A stretch of 64,000 nt of DNA from Algoriphagus alkaliphilus (GTDB taxonomy: Bacteria > Bacteroidota > Bacteroidia > Cytophagales > Cyclobacteriaceae), in assembly GCF_900103735.1 (NCBI RefSeq), contig NZ_FMXE01000016.1:1-64000 (forward strand). The letters are read 5' to 3'. This document shows positions 34,711 to 43,771 of the stretch, in pieces (position 1 is the first letter of the stretch; the number at the start of each line of letters is the position of its first letter). The position numbers were made by a program, and so were the translations under genes. The notes beneath the pieces were generated by a model that saw only the letters and a program-made list of their open reading frames with translations, did not search any database and was not told the origin of the DNA.

Positions 34711-36078
34711 TTATCTCGATTTAGAATAGATGACCTTGACTTTGATTTTGTCCTTATTTACCGTGAACTGTCTAAGGGACATTCTAAAATCGTCGATAAA
34801 AGAACTTCGATTTACAAGTCCGCCATACAGCAACCAGTCTGTACGGGCTATATCGCCTCTGTATAAAGCATTGAGATAGGACGTTATATCGAGAGAATAT
34901 TGATTAGTTCGGGCTACATAGTTGGAGACCGCGGGAGCTCTGTCCGGAAGCACCTTATTCCCACTTGCATCCAAGTCGAATTGAGGCTGTTTAGTTAATT
35001 GAAGCGTTACGGGGTTATTATCCAGTCTTCTTCGGATAAACTTATTGGATTGGTCCGTGAAATAGGTGTAGAAAAGTGGAAGATTATTCTGTCCTGTAGG
35101 CAACGCTCTTACCTCATCGATTTCAAAAATCACCTGATTAAAGACCACTCCCGAGAGCGTATCCAGAAATGCATCAAATGGGCTGGTGTCGATTTTCAAA
35201 GACATACCGAGCGTACCTTTCATTCCTACGATAGGTCCTACATCATAATCTCTCCCCCGCTGTACAATACTTGCAGTGGGCGTAGCTGATCTGTCAGATT
35301 TGATGCCATTAAAACTTCTGGCGGGGAAGGTGGTAATTCGGTATCGACTTGCAACGGTATCACCTAAATAATGGTAATATAGATCCATCCCGGTGTCCCG
35401 ACCTACATTCATTCCTATAGTCGCATTATTCGCAGGATCGGATTTGATTGCAATACCTTGCCAAAATCTACGGAAATCAAACAAGCTTTGAATCTCTCTG
35501 CCGTTTTGGATTTTGGAGAACACTCCAACTGCAAAATCATTTTTTGCACGGAAGGAAATGGTGGTATCTCTTATATCTCCAAAGGTAAAGCTGAGCTCGG
35601 CAATCGGTGTAGGCGCAAAACTCAACTCATCAAAATTGAAATAAAGCGTATCCAGGATCGGTTCAGATAATTGATATACCGAAAACTTCTTGGGCTGATC
35701 AAGATTGGTTCCGTTTACACTGACCACGTCAAATTTAAACAAGGCTGAATCAAAAATTGCATCATTTCGAGGTCGCACTGCGCCTATGTCAATGGTCATT
35801 CTCGAATAGGCCGTCACTTCGGTTTTCCCAAAAAAATCATCCACCTCATATCCTGTAAGTAGGACAGAGGAATTGGTGGTGTTGAACGAGTCAACCAACA
35901 CCATTCGTGCGTCAAGATTGAACTCTCTGTAGAAAACACCAATTTGGTTGTTTCCAGGAGCTAACTCCAACCCGACAGATGCCGGGTCGCTGCATGAACT
36001 GATGAGAAGGATTGAAATGAAAGCGGAAACCGCCAGTTTACCCGGCAAGGTTGTTATAGATGCCGAAAAGCTCGTCAT
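34711..36078 (-). CDS. DUF4270 lipoprotein
   Basis: About 455 residues. Bacteroidota-specific DUF4270 protein of unknown role, predicted beta-rich and exported. The lipobox is LLISSCSD. The ATG at 36078 is used here and overlaps the preceding gene by 41 nt. A TTG at 36048 would give the shorter and more typical signal MPGKLAVSAFISILLISSC with an 11-nt overlap, and I find it at least as likely. The overlap with the GT5-like gene means the two are co-transcribed and probably coupled. Confidence 0.85.
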   Translation of the reverse strand: MTSFSASITTLPGKLAVSAFISILLISSCSDPASVGLELAPGNNQIGVFYREFNLDARMVLVDSFNTTNSSVLLTGYEVDDFFGKTEVTAYSRMTIDIGAVRPRNDAIFDSALFKFDVVSVNGTNLDQPKKFSVYQLSEPILDTLYFNFDELSFAPTPIAELSFTFGDIRDTTISFRAKNDFAVGVFSKIQNGREIQSLFDFRRFWQGIAIKSDPANNATIGMNVGRDTGMDLYYHYLGDTVASRYRITTFPARSFNGIKSDRSATPTASIVQRGRDYDVGPIVGMKGTLGMSLKIDTSPFDAFLDTLSGVVFNQVIFEIDEVRALPTGQNNLPLFYTYFTDQSNKFIRRRLDNNPVTLQLTKQPQFDLDASGNKVLPDRAPAVSNYVARTNQYSLDITSYLNALYRGDIARTDWLLYGGLVNRSSFIDDFRMSLRQFTVNKDKIKVKVIYSKSR

Positions 36079-36850
36079 GAGCTTGTTGCTCTTCTTCGAT
36101 ACTAATTTCAAACTGTTTGTCTTTTGAGAAATCCTCGATGAGTTGGTTTAATTCTGCAGAGACACCGCTACCCTTTACCACCAAATCGGCATATTCCATC
36201 CCGATCTTGATAAAGCCTGCGAAGTCTTTGGTCTTCAAAGATGCCAAAATAGTGTCATCGATATCCACCATCTTAACCTTGTTTAACAAATCGTCGCCAA
36301 AGGTATGCGAAAATCCATTGTTATAGATCGCAAAGACAGTTTTAGTGTCCTTAAAAAGTGGTTCGTTTTTATAGGTAGTCTTCAGATACATCGGGATAAG
36401 CGAAGTCATCCAATCATTGCAATGGACAATGTCAGGAGCCCATCCTAATTTTTTGACGGTCTCGATGACTCCTTTACAGAAGAAAATAGCGCGCTCGTCA
36501 TTGTCTTCATAGAATTTCAGCTGCTTATCATGAAAAACATGCTTTCGCTGAAAATAGTCCTCATTGTCAATAAAATAAACCTGAAGCTTGGCATTGGGAA
36601 TCGAGGCAACCTTGATGATCAACGGCTTCTCTTCATCACCTACTGCGATGTTGATCCCGGAAAGTCTGACCACTTCGTGAAGTCTGTTTTTTCGCTCATT
36701 GATCAACCCGAACTTAGGTACCAAAATACGGATTTCCATCCCGCGCTCTTGCATGGCTTGGGGAAGGGATCGTAAGAAATTGGCTACTTCAGAAGTTTGT
36801 AAGAAAGGGTTGATTTCACTGGCAACGTAGAGGATACGTAGTTTGGACAT
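36038..36850 (-). CDS. Glycogen/starch synthase N-terminal-half protein (GT5-like)
   Basis: 270 residues, little more than half of GlgA (about 480). The N-terminal Rossmann domain of GT5 is recognisable (ILYVASEINPF, WAPDIVHCNDWMTSL, FAIYNNGFSHTFG), but the C-terminal GT1 domain is absent. The ADP-glucose motif KTGGL reads QTSEV, and the catalytic His of the H-x-H-D-W motif is Asn (HCNDW). It is therefore unlikely to be a glycogen synthase. The gene ends inside the start of the DUF4270 gene. A perfect TATCTTTG box lies 38 bp upstream. Confidence 0.82.
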   Translation of the reverse strand: MSKLRILYVASEINPFLQTSEVANFLRSLPQAMQERGMEIRILVPKFGLINERKNRLHEVVRLSGINIAVGDEEKPLIIKVASIPNAKLQVYFIDNEDYFQRKHVFHDKQLKFYEDNDERAIFFCKGVIETVKKLGWAPDIVHCNDWMTSLIPMYLKTTYKNEPLFKDTKTVFAIYNNGFSHTFGDDLLNKVKMVDIDDTILASLKTKDFAGFIKIGMEYADLVVKGSGVSAELNQLIEDFSKDKQFEISIEEEQQAHDELFGIYNNLAG

Positions 36851-36887
36851 GCTTAGGGGATTTTAATGAACGTGATAAACAACGGCA

Positions 36888-36895
36888 CAAAGATA
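36888..36895 (-). promoter_or_regulatory. Candidate -7 promoter box (TATCTTTG)
   Basis: Exact TAnnTTTG match on the minus strand, upstream of the GT5-like/DUF4270 pair and divergent from the panC promoter 43 bp away. Confidence 0.5.
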
Positions 36896-36916
36896 AATAA
36901 AAAATGGCTAAAAGCA

Positions 36917-36945
36917 TTGTAATTCTGGATTATAATCTAGTTTTG
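36917..36945 (+). promoter_or_regulatory. Candidate promoter of panC: TTG - 18 bp - TAGTTTTG
   Basis: A -33 TTG (36917-36919) and an exact TAnnTTTG -7 box (36938-36945) with 18-bp spacing, close to the usual 19. It is 28 bp before the panC GTG. This is the best two-part promoter I found in the window. Confidence 0.6.
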
Positions 36946-36973
36946 CCCCAATTAGCCGAAATACTACCTACGC

Positions 36974-37822
36974 GTGAAGCTAATCCGCACAGGAGCCGAA
37001 TGGAACCCCCTATGGCTCAATCACCTTCGAAATAATCAGCAAATCGGACTCGTTCCCACGATGGGTGCCCTCCATGACGGGCACTTGGATTTGGTTGCCA
37101 AATCCCGCTCCACTTGCGATGTGACCCTAGTTTCTATTTTTGTCAACCCAACTCAATTCAATAACCCGGAGGATTTTCAGAAATACCCGAAAACCCTGGA
37201 TCTGGATCTGGAAAAATTAACACAGGCCGGAGTTGACTATGTCTTTTTGCCTTCGGTGGAAGAGATGTATCCTGCCCCAACTCAATTGAAATTTTACTTT
37301 GGGGATTTGGAGCATGTGCTAGAAGGCAAATTCAGACCGGGGCATTTCAATGGAGTAGGCATAGTAGTTTCCAAACTTTTTCATCTCATCCGACCCCATG
37401 TTTCCTTTTTTGGACAAAAAGACCTACAGCAAGTCGCAATCATCAAACGTCTGGTGGCCGATCTTTCCTTTGACCTAAAGCTGGAAGTCATCCCTACCAG
37501 ACGGGAAGTTGATGGATTGGCGATGTCCTCCAGAAATTTGCGTCTCAGTCCTCAGGAAAGGCTGACCGCTTTACTCCTTTTTTCCAGTTTGGAAAAAGCC
37601 AAGACTGAACTATTGAATGGGAAATCATGGTTTGAAATTCAAGTTGAAATTAGATCCGGATTTGAAAATGAACCATTCGCACAATTGGAATATTTAGAAT
37701 TGATTCATCCGGATTCCTTTGAGACTTATACTGTCTTTGACTCAATACAAAAATCTTCAATCTGCGTGGCAGCTTTTATTGGAGCTGTCCGTTTGATAGA
37801 CAACATGCCGATTATTTCTTAA
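36974..37822 (+). CDS. panC: Pantothenate synthetase
   Basis: Joins pantoate and beta-alanine with ATP to give pantothenate for CoA. The HIGH-type motif is in PTMGALHDGH, GQKDLQQ and the KMSKS-like MSSRNLRLS segment are intact. 282 residues, full length. The start is a GTG at 36974 (MKLIRTG), as no ATG precedes the PTMG block. panD, which supplies beta-alanine, follows by 24 bp. Confidence 0.96.
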   Translation: MKLIRTGAEWNPLWLNHLRNNQQIGLVPTMGALHDGHLDLVAKSRSTCDVTLVSIFVNPTQFNNPEDFQKYPKTLDLDLEKLTQAGVDYVFLPSVEEMYPAPTQLKFYFGDLEHVLEGKFRPGHFNGVGIVVSKLFHLIRPHVSFFGQKDLQQVAIIKRLVADLSFDLKLEVIPTRREVDGLAMSSRNLRLSPQERLTALLLFSSLEKAKTELLNGKSWFEIQVEIRSGFENEPFAQLEYLELIHPDSFETYTVFDSIQKSSICVAAFIGAVRLIDNMPIIS

Positions 37823-37846
37823 TCTTGCGGCCGAAAAACCAAACCA

Positions 37847-38194
37847 ATGATTATCCAAGTCTTAAAATCCAAGATACACCGGGTAAAAATCACTCAGGCT
37901 GAACTGCACTATGTAGGATCCATTACGATCGACGAAGAGTTGATGGATGCTGCTAATCTGATCGAAAATGAGAAAGTCCAGGTCGTAAACGTAAATAACG
38001 GAGAGCGCCTGGAGACATACGTAATCAAGGGTGAAAGAGGCAGTGGGCAAGTATGCCTCAACGGTCCGGCAGCAAGAAAAGCGGCTGTCGGAGACATTGT
38101 CATTATCATTTCCTATGCGGGAATGGAATTTGAGCAAGCAAAAAAACACAAGCCTATTCTTATCTTTCCTGACGAAAGAAATAAACTCATCTGA
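37847..38194 (+). CDS. panD: Aspartate 1-decarboxylase (pyruvoyl type)
   Basis: Makes beta-alanine from aspartate. The zymogen cleaves itself between Gly24 and Ser25 (YVGSITID) to form the pyruvoyl group. 115 residues, normal. Its TGA stop shares one base with the ATG of the next gene (TGATG), so they are coupled. Confidence 0.96.
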   Translation: MIIQVLKSKIHRVKITQAELHYVGSITIDEELMDAANLIENEKVQVVNVNNGERLETYVIKGERGSGQVCLNGPAARKAAVGDIVIIISYAGMEFEQAKKHKPILIFPDERNKLI

Positions 38195-39198
38195 TGCTCA
38201 ATCCCAAGGTTAAACAAGGAATCCAGGTCGCTGTATCATTGACGGTAGCGGTCTGGATTTTCTGGTTTTTATACAAAGATATCGAGATGACAAGCCTGAT
38301 GGCTCAGTTGCGCTCATCAAATTGGTTTTGGATTGTTTCCTCTTTGGCCATTTCACTTTTCGGATTTTGGGTTCGTGGCTGGCGATGGGCTCTTTTGATC
38401 CAAGCCGATGAAGGCAAACCTGTCACTGCTAACCGTGCCTACCATGCCGTGATGGTAGGCTATCTGGCCAATATGCTTGTTCCAAGGGCAGGTGAAGTCG
38501 CCAGATGTGGAGTGCTCTCCAGAACAAACGGCATCTCAGTGGGGCATTTGATCGGTACGGTAATTTTAGAAAGGAGCATTGATCTTGTATTTTTGACAGG
38601 AACCATCCTTCTGGCCTTTGTTCTCGAAAACAACCTGTTCCTGGCTCTTGCACGGGAATTGGTTGATGTGGAAAGTCTTGGCCAAAAACTATTCAATAAT
38701 CTTCCGATTCTACTTGGAGGCCTGATCATCTTTTTCCTGTTCCTTTACCTTCTTTTCAAAAGGTTCCGAAACCACGGGATTGTCAATAAGCTTCAAAATT
38801 TTGGACGGCAGCTCCTGTCAGGAGTGAAAAGTATTTCTACCCTCAAAAATCCAATAGGCTTTTGGGCCAGCTCATTTTTGATATGGATTATCTACTTTTT
38901 GACTATGTACTTGGTCTCTCTTGCAATCCAAAGTACTGCCAACTTGACACCCGGGGAAGTTCTCTTGGTGATGGTCATGGGAAGTATTGGCATGATTGCC
39001 CCTGTCCAAGGGGGTATTGGGACCTTTCATGCATTGGTGGCTTACATTTTGATCCAATTTGGAGTGTCAGATTCAGACGGTAAGATTTTCGCAGCCATCA
39101 TCCATGGAACCCAAACGATCATGATCGTGATCGTTGGATTGATCAGCTGGATAGTAATGATGAGAATCCCTGCTTGGATTAAACCTGACAAGGCATAA
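38194..39198 (+). CDS. Flippase-like membrane protein (UPF0104 / LPG synthase TM region)
   Basis: 334 residues with about eight membrane helices. Family marks are visible: RGWRWALLI near the first loops, NMLVPRAGEVARC and the APVQGGIGTFHALVAY segment. Members include the flippase part of MprF and glycosyl carrier-related proteins; none of the catalytic C-terminal domain of MprF is present. Substrate is unknown. It overlaps panD by one base (TGATG). Confidence 0.88.
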   Translation: MLNPKVKQGIQVAVSLTVAVWIFWFLYKDIEMTSLMAQLRSSNWFWIVSSLAISLFGFWVRGWRWALLIQADEGKPVTANRAYHAVMVGYLANMLVPRAGEVARCGVLSRTNGISVGHLIGTVILERSIDLVFLTGTILLAFVLENNLFLALARELVDVESLGQKLFNNLPILLGGLIIFFLFLYLLFKRFRNHGIVNKLQNFGRQLLSGVKSISTLKNPIGFWASSFLIWIIYFLTMYLVSLAIQSTANLTPGEVLLVMVMGSIGMIAPVQGGIGTFHALVAYILIQFGVSDSDGKIFAAIIHGTQTIMIVIVGLISWIVMMRIPAWIKPDKA

Positions 39199-39235
39199 CT
39201 TCGTATTAACACCCAGTTTTAAACCACTTAATAAA

Positions 39236-39928
39236 ATGATTATTCTAATCGTAATTGTAGTAGTATTTGCAGGTCTTGGATTTATTGTGAGCAGCAAGCT
39301 TAAAAGCAAGTTCAAGAAGTATTCACAAACTACCCTTCAAGCCAACCTTTCAGGCGCTGAGATTGCCAAGCTGATGTTGGCAGATAATAATATTCACGAT
39401 GTAAAAGTAGTCTGCGTGGAAGGTCAACTCACAGATCACTACAACCCGATGAACAAAACTGTAAACTTATCCCCGGATGTGTTTTATGGGCGGAATGCTG
39501 CTGCCACGGCTGTCTCTGCTCACGAATGCGGTCACGCGGTACAGCATGCGACTTCCTATGCTTGGCTGAAAATGAGATCTGCACTTGTGCCAATTCAGAA
39601 CATTTCCGGAAAAATCTTAAACGTAGTTTTGATCGCCTCTCTCCTTGGAGGGTTTGCCTTGGGCTTACCTTACGAGTTCATTGGATATATCGTAGTAGGT
39701 GCATATTCAATTATGACTCTCTTTACATTGGTGACACTGCCAGTTGAATTTGATGCTTCCAATAGAGCCTTGGCATGGGTACAAACCAGAAATATCGTGA
39801 CTCGACCGGAATATGAGATGTCAAAAGACGCGCTTCATTGGGCAGCAATGACTTATGTAGTGGCGGCATTAGCTTCTTTGGCTACTTTGGCCTATTACAT
39901 ATTTGTCTTTTTTGGCAATCGGGATTGA
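39236..39928 (+). CDS. YugP-type membrane zinc metallopeptidase
   Basis: 230 residues. An N-terminal membrane helix (residues 1-20), the zinc site HECGHAVQH (HExxH), and at least three further helices match the YugP/peptidase family M-like membrane group. It has a C-terminal NRALAWVQTR-type segment. Substrate unknown; likely envelope quality control. A strong terminator follows. Confidence 0.88.
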   Translation: MIILIVIVVVFAGLGFIVSSKLKSKFKKYSQTTLQANLSGAEIAKLMLADNNIHDVKVVCVEGQLTDHYNPMNKTVNLSPDVFYGRNAAATAVSAHECGHAVQHATSYAWLKMRSALVPIQNISGKILNVVLIASLLGGFALGLPYEFIGYIVVGAYSIMTLFTLVTLPVEFDASNRALAWVQTRNIVTRPEYEMSKDALHWAAMTYVVAALASLATLAYYIFVFFGNRD

Positions 39929-39950
39929 TCCAGATCAAAATAAAATTCTG

Positions 39951-39982
39951 AAAGGGGCAAGTTTTTGCCCCTTTTCTTTTTT
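39951..39982 (+). terminator. Intrinsic terminator after the YugP-type gene
   Basis: AAAGGGGCAA-GTTT-TTGCCCCTTTT followed by CTTTTTT: a stem of about 10 bp with a T-run, ending the panC-panD transcription unit. Confidence 0.92.
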
Positions 39983-40030
39983 AGGGCTATATTTTCGAAT
40001 TGAAATAAAACCCGAAATATTACTAACCCT

Positions 40031-41170
40031 ATGAATTTTCAACTGACTGAAGAGCATCTGGCGGTACAGGAAGCGGCGCGAGAATTTGCTCAATCGGAAC
40101 TACTTCCCGGAGTCATAGCGCGCGACACCGAAGCTAAATTCCCACAGGAACAAATTAAAAAAATGGGGGAATTGGGCTTCATGGGTATGATGGTCGACCC
40201 AAAATACAACGGTGGCGGAATGGACACTGTCTCCTACGTCATTGCGATGGAGGAATTATCGAAGATAGATGCCTCTGCCTCTGTCTCCATGTCTGTTAAC
40301 AATTCCCTTGTTTGCTGGGGCTTGGAAAAGTATGGTTCCGAAGCCCAAAAGCAAAAATATTTGACGCGCCTTACCAGTGGTGAGGTCTTGGGCGCATTTT
40401 GTCTTTCCGAACCGGAGGCAGGTTCTGATGCTACCTCCCAAAAAACCAGTGCAGCGCTTGAAGGCGACCACTACATCCTTAACGGCACCAAAAACTGGAT
40501 CACCAACGGTTCTTCCGCGAGTATCTATCTGGTCATTGCCCAAACTGATGCAAGTCTGGGACATAAGGGTATCTCCGTCTTTATTGTAGAAAAGGGTTGG
40601 GAAGGATTTGACATTGGAAAGAAGGAAGATAAGCTAGGCATCCGGGGTTCTGACACCCATTCCCTGATGTTCACTGATGTGAAGGTGCCGGTGGAGAACA
40701 GAATCGCCGAGGAAGGCTTCGGGTTTACCTTTGCAATGGAAACATTGAATGGTGGAAGAATAGGAATCGCGGCTCAAGCGCTGGGAATCGCCGCAGGAGC
40801 ATATGAATTGGCTTTGGCCTATTCCAAAGAGCGAAAGTCCTTCGGCAAGCCTATAAGTCAGCACCAAGCTATCCAGTTTAAACTTGCGGATATGGCGACC
40901 CAGATTGAAGCAGCAAGACTTTTGGTGTACAAAGCTGCCTGGCTCAAAGATCAAAAAGAAGATTATGCACATGCATCAGCCATGGCAAAGTTATACGCTT
41001 CAGAGGTAGCGATGAATGTAACTATTGAGGCGGTTCAGGTCCATGGAGGATATGGCTATGTGAAAGAATATCATGTTGAGCGATTAATGCGCGACGCAAA
41101 AATCACCCAGATTTATGAAGGAACTTCAGAAATTCAGCGAATTGTAATTTCAAGAAGAATTCTCAAATAA
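40031..41170 (+). CDS. Acyl-CoA dehydrogenase
   Basis: FAD enzyme for the first step of fatty-acid beta-oxidation. 379 residues, full length for short-chain types. FAD and CoA segments AFCLSEPEAGSDA, WITNGSSA and the C-terminal IYEGTSEIQRIVISR, with the catalytic Glu in YEGT, are all intact. No electron-transfer flavoprotein or thiolase gene is next to it. Chain-length specificity (butyryl-CoA type is likely) cannot be settled here. Confidence 0.95.
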   Translation: MNFQLTEEHLAVQEAAREFAQSELLPGVIARDTEAKFPQEQIKKMGELGFMGMMVDPKYNGGGMDTVSYVIAMEELSKIDASASVSMSVNNSLVCWGLEKYGSEAQKQKYLTRLTSGEVLGAFCLSEPEAGSDATSQKTSAALEGDHYILNGTKNWITNGSSASIYLVIAQTDASLGHKGISVFIVEKGWEGFDIGKKEDKLGIRGSDTHSLMFTDVKVPVENRIAEEGFGFTFAMETLNGGRIGIAAQALGIAAGAYELALAYSKERKSFGKPISQHQAIQFKLADMATQIEAARLLVYKAAWLKDQKEDYAHASAMAKLYASEVAMNVTIEAVQVHGGYGYVKEYHVERLMRDAKITQIYEGTSEIQRIVISRRILK

Positions 41171-41308
41171 CCCTGGACAAGCTTTTTCAAAGAGGATAAT
41201 TACAACTAATTATATCTTTTTTTATTTTTTTGCCCTCATTTATAGAATATTCCTGTTCTTCCGTTGGAAAAGTTATATTTTTACATTCCTACTTTTACTT
41301 ATAAGTCC

Positions 41309-42238
41309 ATGGATTATTACAACAAAGTCATTGAATCAGTACATGTTCGGTTTTTGAAAGGCAATAATTTCAAAATTGAAAAGCCTGTGACTGTGATGAA
41401 TTATGTGGAAAGTGAGAATACCCTGATTCTGCTGCATCATGGTACGCTAAAAATGGGCGAAGATCAGGAGCTCGTAAATGAAAGCGAGGTTCTATTTATC
41501 CCAAAGGGGCAAAAGACTCAACTCACCTTCGGTTCAGGAACCAAAAAGAATGAGCTGGACATGGAGCAGTTTGGAGATACCAAACGAAAATACCTTCAAA
41601 GTCTCAGCTTTAAAGAAATCAAGACCACCGAAGAAGACTGCATTTCCCTGATCCAATTTGAATCCAAAGTCTTTGATGTGGTGAATTTTTTCAATTCCCT
41701 GGATATTCCACCGTTTATTATCCGGTTTAACGATCGGGTAGCCACTCTGATAGAGGATATCATCAAAGAAATAGAAGTAAACAGCGTCGGAAAAGAACGC
41801 TCACTTAAAGCCCAAACGGAGGTTTTGGTGATAGAGCTTTTGCGTCATATTTTGAAGAACAGACTTTTCACCGAGGAACTTTCGACCAACTCGACCTATT
41901 TCAAAGACCCTCGTTTGATTGATCTTTTTAATTGCATCAAAGCAAATATCGGTGGAGATCTTTCCAATAAAGTTTTGGCAAAAGTAGCCAATGTCTCTGA
42001 AGACTATGTGGGTCAATATTTTAAGATGTTGACCGGTATCAATCCTCAGGATTACATTGAATATCAGCGTATGGAAGCTGCGGTGGAATTGCTCCGTACC
42101 TCCAAAAAATCCATTCGGGACATCGGAAAAGAAGTCGGATACAAGGATACCGCTTACTTCTGTCGTCGGTTTAAGATGATGTATGGTGTGCCTGCAGGCA
42201 AAATGCGAAGGAGGGAATCCTTAATTAACAGTCAATGA
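41309..42238 (+). CDS. AraC-family transcriptional regulator
   Basis: 309 residues from the ATG at 41309 (MDYYNKVIES); the frame extends 15 codons to a TTG with no family support. Residues about 15-110 resemble a cupin-like ligand domain; residues about 217-305 are a double HTH with the C-terminal signature IRDIGKEVGYKDTAYFCRRFKMMYG. Its stop overlaps the convergent GGGP-synthase stop by 18 bp, so the two transcripts are antisense at their ends. Target and ligand unknown. Confidence 0.9.
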   Translation: MDYYNKVIESVHVRFLKGNNFKIEKPVTVMNYVESENTLILLHHGTLKMGEDQELVNESEVLFIPKGQKTQLTFGSGTKKNELDMEQFGDTKRKYLQSLSFKEIKTTEEDCISLIQFESKVFDVVNFFNSLDIPPFIIRFNDRVATLIEDIIKEIEVNSVGKERSLKAQTEVLVIELLRHILKNRLFTEELSTNSTYFKDPRLIDLFNCIKANIGGDLSNKVLAKVANVSEDYVGQYFKMLTGINPQDYIEYQRMEAAVELLRTSKKSIRDIGKEVGYKDTAYFCRRFKMMYGVPAGKMRRRESLINSQ

Positions 42239-42991
42239 GTGATTGTACCATCGCTTAAGATCTAAGACCTCGTACAAAAATCCGGGGTCTTTCTCAATAG
42301 AATTGCCCAAAACAACCAAATCTGCTCCAGCCATAAAAGCAGATTTTACTTTTTCGGAATTTGACAATCCTCCTCCCACGATTACCGGGGATTTTACTGC
42401 CTCTTTAACGGCCGAAATTATGGTTGCACTTACCGGAATGCTGGCTCCACTCCCGGCATCGAGGTAGAAGTAGCGCATACCGAGAAATTTGCCCGCCAAA
42501 GCTGTGGCTTTGACAAATTCAGCATCTTCATTAGAAAGAGGCATCGTCTGGCTTACTGAATGCACACTTAAAAGCTCTCCATTGTTAACTAAAATGTACC
42601 CGGTAGGCAAAACTTCCAAACCGGATTGTTTGACTTTTGCCGCTGCTTGAACTTGATGCGAAATAAGATATTCGGGATTTCTTCCCGATATCAGTGACAT
42701 AAAGAGGATCGCGTCAGCTTGATCAGACAATTGAAGATAAGACCCGGGAAAAATGCAAATCGGGATATCTCCACTTACTTTTTGGAGTAATTGAATGGTC
42801 TTTTCAAAATTTGAAGAAGAAGGACTACTCCCCCCAACCAAAATTAAATCCAGGCCGGAATCCTTTACCCGATCAAATTGATCAAAGTCAGAATCCTTTT
42901 CAGGATCCACCAGCCAAGCGATTCCCTTTTGTTGAGTTTTTGAAAGATTTTTGAGAAGTCTACTGACTCTTTTCAATTTCTTTGTCTTCAT
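42221..42991 (-). CDS. Geranylgeranylglyceryl phosphate synthase family (PcrB-like)
   Basis: 256 residues from the ATG at 42991 (MKTKKLKR). A TIM barrel that, in this family, joins glycerol-1-phosphate to a polyprenyl diphosphate; archaeal and Bacteroidota (type II) members make ether-lipid precursors. WLVDPEKDSD, LVGGSSPSS, YFYLDAGSG, VGGGLS and ADLVVLGNSIE are in family order. The role of bacterial products is still poorly known. The start lies inside the end of the 129-aa membrane protein gene, giving a translationally linked trio with it and the YqjE-like gene. Confidence 0.9.
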   Translation of the reverse strand: MKTKKLKRVSRLLKNLSKTQQKGIAWLVDPEKDSDFDQFDRVKDSGLDLILVGGSSPSSSNFEKTIQLLQKVSGDIPICIFPGSYLQLSDQADAILFMSLISGRNPEYLISHQVQAAAKVKQSGLEVLPTGYILVNNGELLSVHSVSQTMPLSNEDAEFVKATALAGKFLGMRYFYLDAGSGASIPVSATIISAVKEAVKSPVIVGGGLSNSEKVKSAFMAGADLVVLGNSIEKDPGFLYEVLDLKRWYNHSLTVN

Positions 42992-43349
42992 CTGCGGGAA
43001 CAAAAATCATGTTATAAATTTTGTCTTTCGCCAGGGCAAGACCCAAGATCAACAGGCGCTGTGTTAAATTGGGCCAAAAAGTTGACTGCTTGGAACTCAT
43101 CAAACGGGTTCTGATATCCTCATTGAGCAGACCTTCTTTCTCTAAAACTTCCATCGCTCTGATGGTATCTATTTTCACACGCTTCTTTCGGGTCGATTTG
43201 ACAATGCCGTATCCGATTACTACACCAACAGCCACCACTGCACCAAATTTCAACCAATCTTCGGAGTCCTTTTTGAGCAGTTCTATCTGCTTGGCGAGGG
43301 TTTGCTCTAATTCTTCAGACTTACTTTCAAGGTAATTGCTCATCGTCAT
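42960..43349 (-). CDS. Small membrane-anchored hypothetical protein
   Basis: 129 residues with an N-terminal coiled-coil stretch (residues 5-27), one membrane helix (about residues 36-53) and a basic tail (STRKKRVK). This layout recalls YqjD/ElaB-like ribosome-anchoring proteins, which also sit next to YqjE, but identity is not certain. Both ends overlap neighbours: 23 nt with the YqjE-like gene and 32 nt with the GGGP synthase. Confidence 0.72.
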   Translation of the reverse strand: MTMSNYLESKSEELEQTLAKQIELLKKDSEDWLKFGAVVAVGVVIGYGIVKSTRKKRVKIDTIRAMEVLEKEGLLNEDIRTRLMSSKQSTFWPNLTQRLLILGLALAKDKIYNMIFVPADEDKEIEKSQ

Positions 43350-43701
43350 TTTCGTTTTTGTTTCGCTTCATTTTAAAAATAAAATTGTTCAACAGCCCTT
43401 CGGTTTTTTTCTGTATCTGTAAAGAATCCTTCGTTTGAAATAACAGTATGACAACCATAAAGTAAATCATGGCCACAATTAAAAATCCCAGATAGGGGCT
43501 TTTGGTAACTTGACTCAAGAAGAAGGCCAAGGAAAGTGACAAAAACAAAAAAACAAGCAAAAGCAAACTTCCCATCAAAATCAACAAGATAATTCGGGAC
43601 AATATTTCGACAAATTGCTTTTGAATTTCTTGCTTTACTAGTCCTACCCGAGTTTCAACGATCCCTTTCACAGTCTCGATGATGTGGCTTATTTTCAACA
43701 T
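43327..43701 (-). CDS. Phage-holin-3-superfamily / YqjE-like membrane protein
   Basis: 124 residues: an amphipathic start (residues 1-30) and two membrane helices (about residues 35-66 and 70-88), then a charged tail. This is the YqjE/DUF1469 pattern, often labelled phage holin family although not phage-linked. First gene of the overlapping trio. Function unknown. Confidence 0.78.
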   Translation of the reverse strand: MLKISHIIETVKGIVETRVGLVKQEIQKQFVEILSRIILLILMGSLLLLVFLFLSLSLAFFLSQVTKSPYLGFLIVAMIYFMVVILLFQTKDSLQIQKKTEGLLNNFIFKMKRNKNENDDEQLP

Positions 43702-43771
43702 AACTTAAGCTTTTATCTAATGTTCTAATATACTGGAAAACTTAGGTCCAAAAAAATAAGACGGCTTCCCT

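Noticed and set aside
43327..43701. A prophage holin and lysis cassette
   Set aside because: The holin-superfamily label fits YqjE-like proteins; no endolysin, portal or other phage gene is near.
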